Source of the DNA: CAJBLF01 sp041675025
Lineage (GTDB): Bacteria; Patescibacteriota; Gracilibacteria; Absconditabacterales; Absconditicoccaceae
DNA: 64,000 nt
Assembly: GCA_041675025.1 (NCBI GenBank)
Contig: JBAYUS010000001.1
Span: 1 to 64,000 of the forward strand
Direction of reading: 5' to 3'
Below the pieces are notes generated by a model. The model was given only the letters and a program-made list of their open reading frames with translations. It ran no database searches and had not been told where the DNA came from. Positions 32,849-42,566 of this stretch are shown piece by piece. Position numbers and translations under genes: made by a program. How positions within the stretch are numbered: position 1 is the first letter of the stretch; the number at the start of each line of letters is the position of its first letter.

Positions 32849-32881
32849 AAGTTGTTTGTTCTGCTAAATTTCTACATATAG

Positions 32882-32909
32882 AGTATATCTAATAAAGATA
32901 AAAATGCAA
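32882..32909 (-). promoter_or_regulatory. Promoter of TraG-like ATPase 1
   Basis: Minus strand TTGCAT (32904-32909) and TATACT (32882-32887) with 16 bp spacing, about 34 bp before the ATG. Confidence 0.6.
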
Positions 32910-33071
32910 TTTTGTTGTTTTATTTCGTGCTTTAAATGGCTATTTATTCACCAAAAAGATAAAAATGTTATCTAATATGCTTTATGTTTAAATGTGTATA
33001 TTTTTTAGGTTGAGATTTGGCTCTACTTCGATATATATTATATGATTTATTTTATGTATTTTTTCTATTCT

Positions 33072-34013
33072 ATGATACTTTCGTGAAAAGAATTATCTGT
33101 TTCTTTCAAACAAGAACTTATACAAAAAAGAGCTAAATTTTTTGGTAATAGAAAAACATATGTTGCTATTATTTTCTTAGGTGATGACTATTCATCTGCT
33201 ACGTATGTAAAACATAAAAAAGCATATGGTGATTCTATATGATTGCCGGTTATTGTTTTTTGACAAAATCATGTAGCTGAATATGATAGGAATCAAGCTG
33301 GGAAATTCGATGATGTCAGTATTTATATCAATCAGAATTATGATAGTATTTGAAAAATAATGGAGCTCGTTAGATATCTTAATCAAGATGATGAATGTGT
33401 GTGAATAATAATTCAATTACCATTGCCTCAACAATTTGAAGAATATAAAGAGCAGTTATTGGCTGCCATTACTCCACAAAAAGATCTTGATGGACTTGGA
33501 GGGGTTGTTGTATGATTATCAGAAATGGGGCTTATAGATTTTGTGCCTGCGACACCAAAAGCAGTATTGTATCTTCTCCAGCATTATAAATTAGATAATT
33601 TTACGGGAAAGACTGTCGCTATTTTGTGACAAAGTAATATCGTTGGAAAACCGCTTGTCCTTGAATGTATTAAGAGAGGAGCGACTGTTTATACGTGCAA
33701 TGCTGATACTCCAGCCGATAATATAAAATCAATAACTAAACAATCAGAATATATTATCTCTTCTACGGGCAAGGTTCATCTCATTGATGATAGTTTTCTT
33801 GGTGACGACAAAACACAGATTATTATAGATGTGGGATATGGGCATATTAACGGAAAACCTGTCGGTGATGTATATATTGAAAAAATTAAAGACAAAGTGT
33901 CTTCATATACTCCTGTTCCTGGATGAGTTTGACCTATTACGGTCGCTTGTTTATTTGATAATATTTTTGTGCTTCAATCGTATCAAGATGTTTTAAAGCC
34001 TTATAAGTTATAA
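33072..34013 (+). CDS. folD: Methylenetetrahydrofolate dehydrogenase/cyclohydrolase FolD, 313 aa
   Basis: Interconverts methylene-, methenyl- and formyl-THF. Start MILSGKELSVSFKQELIQKR is typical; the catalytic Tyr/Lys region reads SSATYVKHKKAYGDSIG, followed by GIIIQLPLPQ, PQKDLDGL, the NADP-binding AILGQSNIVGKPLVLE and the C-terminal TPVPGGVGPITVACL. About ten TGA-Gly codons fragment it badly under the standard code. Supplies the formyl group used by Fmt at 55.7-56.9 kb. Confidence 0.95.
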
Positions 34014-34021
34014 TTTCTTAA

Positions 34022-34942
34022 CTATTTTTTCAAAAAGTATTTACGTAAAAGTATATAGGTCACAAATGCTATTCCTATCGATAATAGGATAAATAATGGA
34101 TAAGCTATTTTCCAATTTTCTGGTCCCGTCATCATAGTTCGTTCAGACATTCCTCCTATACCTGCGATTACTGTCAATGGCATAAAAATTGAATTAATAA
34201 ACGTCAATCTTGTAACACTCTTATTACTTTTTATTCCTAAAAATGTATTGTAGGCTGCCATAAGCGAATCATTCTTTTCGGTCAATACATTTATTGTTCT
34301 CACGATTTTTGCGAGTTTGGTTTTCAAATCTATAAAGTATGTTGTAAGATGTTTTTCGTGAAATGTTTTGATATGTTCTATCAGATCATCAATGATTTCT
34401 TCTTGTGAAAGAAAGTTATGTTTGATGAAAATTTTATTTAAATCTTCATTGATCAAATCATCAATTACATCCTCTCATTTTTCATTTATATTCATCTGAA
34501 TATCCAATAATTTTTGTGAAGAAAAAGTAAGTGACTGTATGGTTTTATCATAAAATGTATCAATAATCCTATAGAGAATATAATAAGGCGATGATTTGTA
34601 TGACCCATTTATTTTTTCTACCTCTTTTGATATATCATCAAAAAGCTTATTAAAGCTTTGAGATTCCAATCCTATTGTTGTGATAATATGATTCTCTCAA
34701 ATAATAACATCTAATTCATTGAACATATGTTTTGCTTCTGCTGGTATATAGTGAGTAAATGTAAGCGCCAAGAAAAAGTGATCACTACTTGTATCAATCT
34801 TTGATTGTGCATTAACACCCAAGATATCATCCACAATCATTTCGTGAAATCCGTATTCTTGTGCTAGTTTATCTATTATTTCTTTGTCAGGTGTCTGGAT
34901 AAATGTCCATTTTGTTTTCCCGACTTGTAATGTTTTCTGCAT
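34022..34942 (-). CDS. corA: CorA-family divalent cation channel with GMS signature, 306 aa
   Basis: Soluble N-terminal domain (MQKTLQVGKTKWTFIQTPDK), a long alpha helix, and two C-terminal transmembrane helices: INSIFMPLTVIAGIGGMS and WKIAYPLFILLSIGIAFVTY. The selectivity signature at the end of TM1 is normally YGMN; here it reads GGMS, so Asn is replaced by Ser and Tyr by Gly. Basic C-terminus RKYFLKK is typical. Two TGA-Gly codons. Convergent with folD, 8 bp between stops. Confidence 0.88.
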
Positions 34943-35138
34943 ACTTGTTATGTTTTTATTTTATAAAATTCACTTCTCATTATACTCCGTATTTTTTCTC
35001 TGTCAAATTTTAGACCTTGTTTTTTCGGCTTTTGATAACCCTTAGTTTGCAATAAGACATAAAAAATATGATTTGTAAATAAGAAGTCAGATATTTATCT
35101 TTTTTGCTTATAAAAATACTTTTATCTGACCTTATATT

Positions 35139-35167
35139 TTGATTTGTTTTGCTTTCTGGGGTATACT
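35139..35167 (+). promoter_or_regulatory. Promoter for the 148-aa protein gene
   Basis: TTGATT (35139-35144) and TATACT (35162-35167) with 17 bp spacing, about 45 bp before the ATG. Confidence 0.65.
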
Positions 35168-35211
35168 TATATTACACAAACAAATCATTTACCCCTTTAT
35201 TGTATATTATT

Positions 35212-35658
35212 ATGGAAAACTTTAATGCAAAATTATCAAGTGAATCAGTTCGTAATGTAAACACTCTTATCCAAAAGATTGAAGGAGTGTGTAAAGACAT
35301 TGAAAAAAGTTTATTTATGTCTCTTGATCTTAATTCAGATTCTGTAGCACAATACAGTGTTACTACTGCTAATAAGGTAGAATCAGAATTTGTAAACGTT
35401 GTCGTAGATAACATTACAAAAATCAAACTTCATCTTGGTGATCTTAAAAAAGCATTGAGCCAAAAAGTAATCAGTAATACTGATGCTGTTACAAAAATTG
35501 TTGGATCACTTCAAGAAACTTCTGATACTTTACAAACATTCTTGCTTTCAAATAATTTCTTTAATACTACATTTCAAATGCCAGTAATGGAAATCCAAGC
35601 AGCGATCGACCAGATCTTCGAAGAAGTATCTATGGTTGAATATGCTCATGCTGCCTAA
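35212..35658 (+). CDS. Helical cytosolic protein, 148 aa
   Basis: Begins MENFNAKLSSESVRNVNTLI; regular helices with Ser/Asn/Val-rich faces, no TGA, no membrane segment. Standard-code-compatible codons and a good promoter suggest it may be well expressed. Hydrophobic heptads (KVESEFVNVVVDNITKIKLH) suggest a helical bundle. No family recognised. Confidence 0.75.
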   Translation: MENFNAKLSSESVRNVNTLIQKIEGVCKDIEKSLFMSLDLNSDSVAQYSVTTANKVESEFVNVVVDNITKIKLHLGDLKKALSQKVISNTDAVTKIVGSLQETSDTLQTFLLSNNFFNTTFQMPVMEIQAAIDQIFEEVSMVEYAHAA

Positions 35659-35834
35659 TACCTAATTTTGTGCACCGACTGTTTTTGAAATCACAAATTA
35701 CTTCACTTACGTTTGTACTTTTTGTATCAAAAATCGCCGGTATCCTTTCGATATCATGAAAGTCATCAAAAAAACTTCAGACTTTCATTGCATCTCAAGT
35801 AAGCGGTCTTTATAATATATATAACAATAATAAA
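35659..35834. other. Non-coding stretch between gene 35212-35658 and its terminator
   Basis: 176 bp without a coding ORF, containing an inverted pair GAAAGTC (about 35759) / GACTTTC (about 35782). It is positioned as a long 3' UTR or an unannotated small RNA ahead of the terminator hairpin. No known RNA motif recognised. Confidence 0.35.
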
Positions 35835-35866
35835 AATCACCACGGTATATCCGTGGGATTTTTTGT
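35835..35866. terminator. Bidirectional terminator
   Basis: AAAAATCACCACGGTATATC / CGTGGGATTTTTT forms a CCACGG/CCGTGG stem with A run before and T run after, between convergent genes. Confidence 0.8.
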
Positions 35867-35882
35867 TATAGTTAATAATATA

Positions 35883-36452
35883 TTAGACTATTAGATCGGC
35901 ATTTGTATATCCTTGCTTTCTGAGTTGGATATATATCGGTCGTATTTTTTTATAAATATGTTTTCTTCGTTCTTCAGCCTTATTTCCATCGTTTATTCGT
36001 TTTTGTCTTGCATTAAATATATCTTTTAATTCTTCTTTATTTATTCAACAGGCTATTATAGCTTTTTCTATATCTTTTCGAAATTCTATAAAAGTTTGTG
36101 TCATAAATTTTTCGGAATGTCTTATTGTATTTTCCTCGTTTAAATCAACTCCACATCTATGTGTTTCGGGATCTATTTCTCTCATAATTGGTGCGAATTC
36201 TTTTTTAACTGCTTGTTTTATAGCTAAATCAAAATTATTGAGATATCTTGTTGTATGTATCTCATCAATGTGTTGATATAATAATTTTTCTATGAGATCA
36301 ATAGGTCAATGAGCGAGAAAATCTTCTCCATGTAATTCAAGATTTTTTAATAAATCGCATTCATGAATTTGAATTTCTTTTGATATTAGATTTATTTTAT
36401 TATTATCATCACGTTCATATGTTTCATATGAATGATTTCTTATTCCTGTCAT
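35883..36452 (-). CDS. Hypothetical protein, 189 aa
   Basis: Begins MTGIRNHSYETYERDDNNKI, where the third residue is a TGA-Gly. Hydrophilic and helical, rich in Arg, Lys, Glu and His; middle HTTRYLNNFDLAIKQAVKKE, end KKIRPIYIQLRKQGYTNADL. No membrane segment or known motif. Downstream of the S1-containing ATPase gene, 22 bp apart, so probably cotranscribed. Confidence 0.65.
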
Positions 36453-36474
36453 TTTTTTACAATAAAAATAAAAT

Positions 36475-39400
36475 TTATTTTTGACTCCAAACTACTTTCT
36501 GTTCACCATTTATTTCTTTGAATTCTTTGGCTTTTACTTTGATCTTATCACCGATATTGTAGTATTTTTTTCGTTCAACTCACGTGGGAGCGACGATAAA
36601 ATTTTTGTGTAATAATCATTCTACTCATTTTACCGTTACAAACATTCCATAGTTATAACTGAGTTTAATGTATCCATCATATTCTTCTCAAAGTTTAATA
36701 TCCTTGATACTAAATCCTATTTCACTTACTGCTGTTTGTTGAGGAGTAGGGGAAGGTTTGGTTGTATTTTTTGCTGGTGTGGGTGTTCAAGTTGTTATTT
36801 TTGGAGCTGGTGTTTGTGCAGGAAGATCTTTTTCTATTTTTGCAATATTTGGACAGAACCTGAGATAATTCTGTATTGTGACACCTGCTTGTTTGTAAAT
36901 AGCTTCAAGCTGTTGTAAAACATTAGTCTTGTTTCCTATCCACATCATAAGTGGACCACCATTGTTTTCTATCTGGATGGTTTGATGTTGGTAAATATCT
37001 ACATGTACTAAAATATCTTTTCCCCCTAGATTTACCTTTCCTCCAGTTTCATATTTGATATTTGCTTGGTCATCAAGTCATTTTGGCTTTGTATACCAAA
37101 TCGCTTTGTGTGCATAATATTCTGTATCAAATATTATTGCATCAGGTTCACTACCATCTACTGCAAATTCTGTAAAATAACTTGTATGTTGTTCTACAAA
37201 TAAATCATGGAGATTTTCCATTTCCTCTTCGCTTACTCCTAGTGATTCGAGTTTTGCCTTTTCCATAATCTTCTCTTGGACGGAGAATGTTTTATTTGAT
37301 CGAGCTGTCATAAGTTTTTCAAGTTGACCTCTTTCCATAGCATATCTTTGTCTTGATTGTTTTCTTATTTTATCAATCAATTCAAGTGATCATTCACCTA
37401 TAAGATTTGGTGGTAATGTTTTCGTACTAAATGGATCAGATGAAATACCATCAATCATTAATCTTGTATATGTTGTATATTTTGGTAATGAAATTAAATC
37501 ATTTACTGCTACCATACCTTTAAATTGTCCAGCAATAACGTCAGCATCATCTTTACCTACGGTAAATGATATTGTAGTACCTACGTTTCCAAAGATAGCA
37601 TCTTTTATGGTATCTAGAAGTTGTGAAGTATATTGGTTTGCCACAATAAGTGCGAGCTTATATTTTCTTGCTTCAGAAAGTATCGTTACAAATGATTCAG
37701 ATGCAAAATTTTGGAACTCATCGATATAAAGATAAAATGGTCTTCTGAGATGTACTGCAATATCCGCTCTCGACATGGCATCAATCTGGAATTTAGTTAC
37801 CAATAATGATCCAATCATATTTGCATTATCTTCTCCAATTCTTCCCTTACTAAGATTTACTAGGATAATTTTTCCTTCATCCATAGCTTTTCTGAGATTT
37901 AATTTCGTTCTTGGTTGTCCAAAAATATTTCTTACAAGTTTTGATGATAAGAATTGTCCAACCTTATTTGTAATAGGTCATATCGCTTCTTCTCTTTGTT
38001 TATCATTTCGTTTTGCAAATTCATGTGTCCAAAATTTTAATACGACAGCATCTTTTATGTGAGAAACAACTTCTTCACGGAAAACTTTGTCTGTTAACAT
38101 TCTGAGAATATGCATCAGTGTTGCATTAGGATAATCCACGAGTGCAATAGCTACATTTCTCAATATATATTCCAATCTTGGTCATCGACTGTGAGCAAAA
38201 AGTTTTGCAAATGTAGAAACTACTCCAGAAGCGATGAGATTCTTTTCTTCTTCAGAATTGGCTTGTAATAAGTTAAATCCAATAGGAAAATCTGAATCTG
38301 ATACATCAAATAAGATAACATCATTGATTCTATTTGTTGGAATATGTTCAAGAACTGAATCTACTAACTCTCCATGTGGATCCAATAGACATAGTCCATT
38401 ACCCGCTTTCATATCGCTGATAATCATATTACTCAAAAATACTGATTTACCTGTACCTGTTTTACCGACAATATACATATGTCTAAATTTATCTTCTTCT
38501 TTGATACCGAAGGTAATTTTTTCTCATCTATAATCTGTATTTCCCAATACCGTTAATGTTTTCAAATCAGTGTTTTTTACTGTAGGCATATTTGTTGGAT
38601 AAGGTAATTTTCTATAGAGTGTATAATCCAATCCTTTATTAAAGTTTTCTAGAGTTGGAAGATGAAAAAAATTCCCCGCTTGAGAATGAGTCATTCCGTG
38701 AAATTTTTCAAATGTCTTAATTTTTATTTTTCCATTTGAGATATATGGCGCAAATGCTGCGATGATATTTTTTTTCAATGATTCTTTGATATATGGATCT
38801 TTGCTAATGATTTTATAACTCAATGAACCAAATATTTCTGGCTTTATTTCTGGTTTTTTTTCTATCGGCGTCCCATCTTCATTTTTCTTTTTTGGTTCTC
38901 GGATTCGTTTGAAAATAGTATTCATGTATTGTAATAAATTCTTTTTGAGTTTAAATGTATACGTGAAATAGATGTTAAGTTTAGAATCTATATCTACCAT
39001 ATTGTAAAGTGAAAATACTCCATTCATTGGATCCATATATGTTCCTCATCTGGTGAATTCTTCTTTGCCAAGCAATGTTCCTTCTTTGGAAAAACGAAGC
39101 CATTCTCTGCCTTGTGGAATAGTTATCGGGTCTTTGAGTTCAACAAGATCTGAAGTTGGATAACTAGCAAAAAATGTATTTTCAAAATAATTTTTGAAAT
39201 CTTTTGGTACACCAACATATAATTTAATATCAGAACTATTTCCACTAATCATGAAAATTATTTTCTTCTTTTTGAGACTGATTATATTTTTGCTCACGGT
39301 ATCTCGATGATTAACTCCGCGATCATTATCTTTGAAGGGTTTTATATGAAAAAATACATATTCTGCCGAACGACCACTCATAGGTTCTGTTGATACCGAT

Positions 39401-39480
39401 GTTGTCATTGTTTTCTTCGGTGTCTTTTTTCATCATGCTCAGGCAAGCATTTTGCCCAGTTTTTCTGCGTGTTTTAACAT
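36475..39480 (-). CDS. TraG/HerA-type ATPase fused to an S1 RNA-binding domain, 1001 aa
   Basis: Residues about 1-330 form an N-terminal region without transmembrane helix; the ATPase core follows with Walker A YIVGKTGTGKSVFLSN, LLDPHGELVDSVLEHIP, FDVSDSDFPIGFNLLQ, Walker B RPFYLYIDEFQNFASES and EARKYKLALIVANQYTSQLL. After a Pro/Thr linker (TPAPKITTGTPTPAKNTTK) the last about 80 residues are an S1/OB fold: KLGEEYDGYIKLSYNYGMFV, then GVEGLLHKNFI and ending KVKAKEFKEINGEQKVVWSQ. Paralog of 30368-32848. At least eight TGA-Gly codons. DNA or RNA substrate unknown. Confidence 0.85.
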
Positions 39481-39542
39481 TTTGTTTTAAAATGAGTTAA
39501 AGTTCCAAAGGAAATACAGTTGAAACTGCTAATTTACCTTAA

Positions 39543-39571
39543 TATTATACATATTTTACAATAAAAAGCAA
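39543..39571 (-). promoter_or_regulatory. Promoter of the S1-containing ATPase gene
   Basis: Minus strand TTGCTT (39566-39571) and TGTATAAT with TATAAT at 39543-39548, spaced 17 bp, including an extended -10 TG. Confidence 0.7.
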
Positions 39572-39589
39572 GTATTTTCTTTATTATGT

Positions 39590-39922
39590 ACCCCCTTTGT
39601 TTGAAAGGGGGAGAATCCCTGCCTGCGGCAGGCAGGCTTTAGGGATGGGGGATTTTAATATATTTTTTGCTCCGCAGGCTCACTTTATTTATCGCCTCAC
39701 CGGCTGGGCCTTACTTTTTGCCATTGCTGCAAAAAGTAAGCAAAAAGATCTAGGAAAAATGATCCGCCATTTCATTTTTCCCCACTAGACAATCAGGGTA
39801 ATCTTTCCAGCAAGAAAATCCTTTTCGCTTTAATTCGCCATGAGCGATTTAGCTGGTGTTGAATAAAAATGTTTTTTACATACATTTTAATCATTAATCT
39901 TTAATCATTAATTCGTTTTACC
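39590..39922. repeat. Composite dispersed repeats (hairpin repeat C plus partial repeat A)
   Basis: A CCCCCTTTG/GAAAGGGGG hairpin (39592-39610) is followed by GCCTGCGGCAGGC palindromes (39621-39634) and TTTAGGGATGGGGGA. From about 39680 it carries repeat A landmarks: TTTATCGCCTCACCGGCTGG, GCCTTACTTTTTGC with a hairpin partner GCAAAAAGTAAGC, and AAAAAGATCTAGG. The right end has a direct repeat of TTAATCATTAATC. No coding ORF. Confidence 0.65.
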
Positions 39923-40657
39923 GTGTATTTGTATAGTTTTGATCGTTTTTTCGGCTTTGATAAGGTATGTATTTTGGCTGAAAATACAAATAAAAAAAAA
40001 GTGAAAGCAGGGGATTTGCTGGTATTTGGTAATCAGTATTTTTTGGCATTGGGAGAAACTTTATCATTTTCTGAACAATATCAACATCTGACTACGACTC
40101 AAGCTGAACTTGTCTATAAAGAATTTCTTTCTGCTCCAGCTCTAAAACTTTTCCACTGGATGGTTGAAACATATTACACTACCTACAAATCAGTGGTTAG
40201 ACTTTTCTTTGCCAATGATATTGAAAAATTACTTGAACGTGAAGCTAAACTAAAAAAAACAGTCAAAAATGTTTTACCGTCAAAAACTACTTTGCAATAC
40301 AACTTTTCTTTGTCTCCAGAAGGACAGACGTTGATTGTTTTTCCAGACTTGTGGACAATGTTCAATACTAATGATGAAGCTTTTCGTGAACATCCCGCTG
40401 TTGTTTGTTTATTATCGATACAGACACAAAATCAAAAAGATGTCCATCGATGGGAGATTAAAAAGTGAATAAAATCCGTAATTATTTGTACCTATGCTGA
40501 AATATTTCAAGATTTTTATAACTTAAAAAAGATAATTTTTGTAGATCCTCATAAGCGATATTATGCTAATCAACAAGATCCGAGATATAAAGTCGGTGAT
40601 GTAATAGAAGAGATGAAGAAACTTTATGGTGCTGAAGTAGAGATTATGTGAGTTTAA
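39923..40657 (+). CDS. PriA-like primosomal protein without visible Walker A, 244 aa
   Basis: Starts (GTG) VYLYSFDRFFGFDKV, similar to the N-terminal DNA-binding domain of primosomal protein PriA, then KVKAGDLLVFGNQYFLALGE. The later part follows PriA's helicase lobe in order: QTLIVFPDLWTM, KDVHRWEIKKGIKSVIICTY, and VDPHKRYYANQQDPRYKVGD, which parallels the DEEH-SYKQ-PRYHARD region. The Walker A GxTGSGKT is absent, DEEH reads VDPH, and the protein stops after about 240 of the usual 700 residues. Either a degenerate pseudoenzyme or a highly diverged short form. Three TGA-Gly codons. Confidence 0.5.
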
Positions 40658-40671
40658 AATTTTTATTTAAT

Positions 40672-40706
40672 GAAAAATCCCAACTAAAACAGCCGGGATT
40701 TTTTAC
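40672..40706. terminator. Terminator
   Basis: AAAAATCCCAACTAAAACAG / CCGGGATTTTTT: AATCCC/GGGATT stem with A and T runs, between convergent genes. Confidence 0.65.
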
Positions 40707-40719
40707 TATAATAATTGAA

Positions 40720-40941
40720 TTACTTTTTTGATAATAAATTAGGTTCGTTGTTTTTTTCGTTTGCTATTATTAATAAAAATGTGATACATGCTACACTAGG
40801 AGTCAATACCCATCCAAAAAACCAAGGAATTTGTATTTTAAATGCTTCTGTTATATAAAAGATAACTAGATTACTTAATAATAGAGCTACTACTATTACC
40901 CATAAAAAACTCCAAATGTTAATATTTTTAATTGCTTTCAT
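40720..40941 (-). CDS. Small two-helix membrane protein, 73 aa
   Basis: Begins MKAIKNINIWSFLWVIVVAL; two transmembrane segments (about residues 9-30 and 39-61) with a loop ending in IQIPWFFGW. No TGA. Next gene upstream on the same strand is 41058-41432. No family recognised. Confidence 0.65.
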   Translation of the reverse strand: MKAIKNINIWSFLWVIVVALLLSNLVIFYITEAFKIQIPWFFGWVLTPSVACITFLLIIANEKNNEPNLLSKK

Positions 40942-41057
40942 ATATTTAAAATTTAGTTTATGTTTATAGTATTATCTATATATATTTCCTACTTAATGTC
41001 AAGTATATTTTACTTTAATCAAAAATCCTGACTAAAATATAGCCAGGATTTAATTTT

Positions 41058-41432
41058 TTAAGGTTCGTAACGTTGTCTTTCAGTTTGTTTTTTTGGTATC
41101 TTTAATTCTTTTTCTGCATCATCTTTTTCTTTAAGTTCTTTCTTTAATCTCTTATTTTCCATACATATTGCTAGAATATCTCTATTACGTTGTAATTCAT
41201 TTTCTACGTATTCTAATTCTATGTTTATTATTGCTATGTCTGCTGGTTGATCGGCACTTTTCTCAAGTTCATACTTAAGATCAATGAATTTACTTATATT
41301 CTCTTTTATTGATTTTTGGACATTAAGAATAAATATTTCATCAATTTCGGTTGAATCATTTATTAATTTTTGTCCTTTGGTCATGAAAACTGTTATCATG
41401 ATTACCAACAATATCGTTAGGCCTTTCTTCAT
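41058..41432 (-). CDS. Membrane-anchored coiled-coil protein, 124 aa
   Basis: N-terminal hydrophobic signal/anchor (MKKGLTILLVIMITVFMTKG) followed by a Glu/Lys-rich helix (NELQRNRDILAICMENKRLK and KELKEKDDAEKELKIPKKQT). No TGA. A hairpin AATCCTG...CAGGATT at about 41026-41052 ends the transcript. No family recognised. Confidence 0.65.
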   Translation of the reverse strand: MKKGLTILLVIMITVFMTKGQKLINDSTEIDEIFILNVQKSIKENISKFIDLKYELEKSADQPADIAIINIELEYVENELQRNRDILAICMENKRLKKELKEKDDAEKELKIPKKQTERQRYEP

Positions 41433-41473
41433 ATTTTTTTTGGTTTTTGGGGTTTGTGTTTTTTTGTTTGTTT

Positions 41474-41803
41474 TTATCCTATTAAAATAACGGGCATTGA
41501 ATTTGGAAATTCATGATCTGTGTCATTATTCCATTTTGTTGCTTTTCCATGATCTTTTTTTTCTGGAGATTTTTTATCTTTTACTGCTATTTTCGTAAAC
41601 ATGTAGTGTATTTTTTTAAATCCTCCATGTCCACTATTATCTCCTGGTGAGGGAAAGTAAATAAATAAATTTCCTATTGCTAATTCTCCAAAAGTTAAAT
41701 ATTCATAATCTTCTGTAGGCATGTGCATCAAATTTCTTTTTAACTCAATAGCTTTTTCTGATGCTACAATGTTTTTCTTTTTCTTTTTTTCTATTTCTGC
41801 CAT
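41474..41803 (-). CDS. Hypothetical cytosolic protein, 109 aa
   Basis: Begins MAEIEKKKKKNIVASEKAIE; basic N-terminal helix then a compact domain ending MPVILIG. An AGGAGG Shine-Dalgarno lies about 6 bp before the ATG (plus-strand 41810-41817), one of the clearest in the window. Contains FGELAIGNLFIYFPSPGDNS, which suggests a small beta domain. No TGA. No family recognised. Confidence 0.7.
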   Translation of the reverse strand: MAEIEKKKKKNIVASEKAIELKRNLMHMPTEDYEYLTFGELAIGNLFIYFPSPGDNSGHGGFKKIHYMFTKIAVKDKKSPEKKDHGKATKWNNDTDHEFPNSMPVILIG

Positions 41804-41934
41804 AGTTCCTCCTTTTTAGGTTTATATTTTGTTTTTTTATATCTTCTTTTGTATATATTTTACATAATAAGTCAACTATAAATTCTTTTTTCTAGCTTTT
41901 TGGAAGGGGAGAAATGATTGTTCTGTGGCTTGAT

Positions 41935-41963
41935 TTGGAAAAAATAGCTTTTCTAGATATAAT
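41935..41963 (+). promoter_or_regulatory. Promoter of the pilN/pilO/pilC-like genes
   Basis: TTGGAA (41935-41940) and TATAAT (41958-41963) with 17 bp spacing, 31 bp before the ATG of the first pilus gene. Confidence 0.65.
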
Positions 41964-41993
41964 AAGATAGTATTTTACTTTATATACATTTCA

Positions 41994-42566
41994 ATGAGCG
42001 CAGGCAGATTTCATTCTAGATGGAAAATATACTTTCAAGTATTGCTCGTGGTACTTGGTTTAGGACTCGTGACTTTCGGCTATCTCAAAGTCGATATGTT
42101 TCTGATGAATCAAAAGATTACCGACAAACGTGTAACGCTTGAAGACCAAACGAAACAATTGGAATCCTACAAATTGCTTACGGGATACAACAAACTCCAA
42201 GCAGTAAAAATTCTTGAAGAAAAGCAGACGAATATTCCATGGTCTGATCATATTTCCAAGATGATCGCTATGTTGGAAGACCTTAAAAAGATTGATACGA
42301 GTACGACAGATACTATTGCGCTTTCTGACTTCAATGTCAGTATGGATAAGATAACCCTCAAGGGACAGGTTTCCAACTTGTTGCTTTTGTATTATACTAG
42401 TCCGTCAAAAGGCGTTAAATCACTTATCGATAGATTCTCTAGTTTAGATTTTGTCAAAAATATCCGTATCCAGACCTACGATAGGGTGGGAGACAATAAC
42501 TTTTATGAATTCGTTTTAGAAGCTAACGTTATCAATGATGCAGGAACAGGCAACACAGCAGAATAG
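41994..42566 (+). CDS. PilN-like type IV pilus assembly protein, 190 aa
   Basis: Short N-terminal cytosolic stretch, one transmembrane helix (about residues 13-35, FQVLLVVLGLGLVTFGYLKV), a coiled-coil segment (NQKITDKRVTLEDQTKQLES), then a ferredoxin-like periplasmic part with FNVSMDKITLKGQVSNLLLL. This is the PilN architecture that aligns PilM with PilO in the alignment complex. No TGA. Its end overlaps the next gene by 32 bp, which supports co-translation. Assigned by architecture and neighbours rather than by sequence motif. Confidence 0.65.
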   Translation: MSAGRFHSRWKIYFQVLLVVLGLGLVTFGYLKVDMFLMNQKITDKRVTLEDQTKQLESYKLLTGYNKLQAVKILEEKQTNIPWSDHISKMIAMLEDLKKIDTSTTDTIALSDFNVSMDKITLKGQVSNLLLLYYTSPSKGVKSLIDRFSSLDFVKNIRIQTYDRVGDNNFYEFVLEANVINDAGTGNTAE

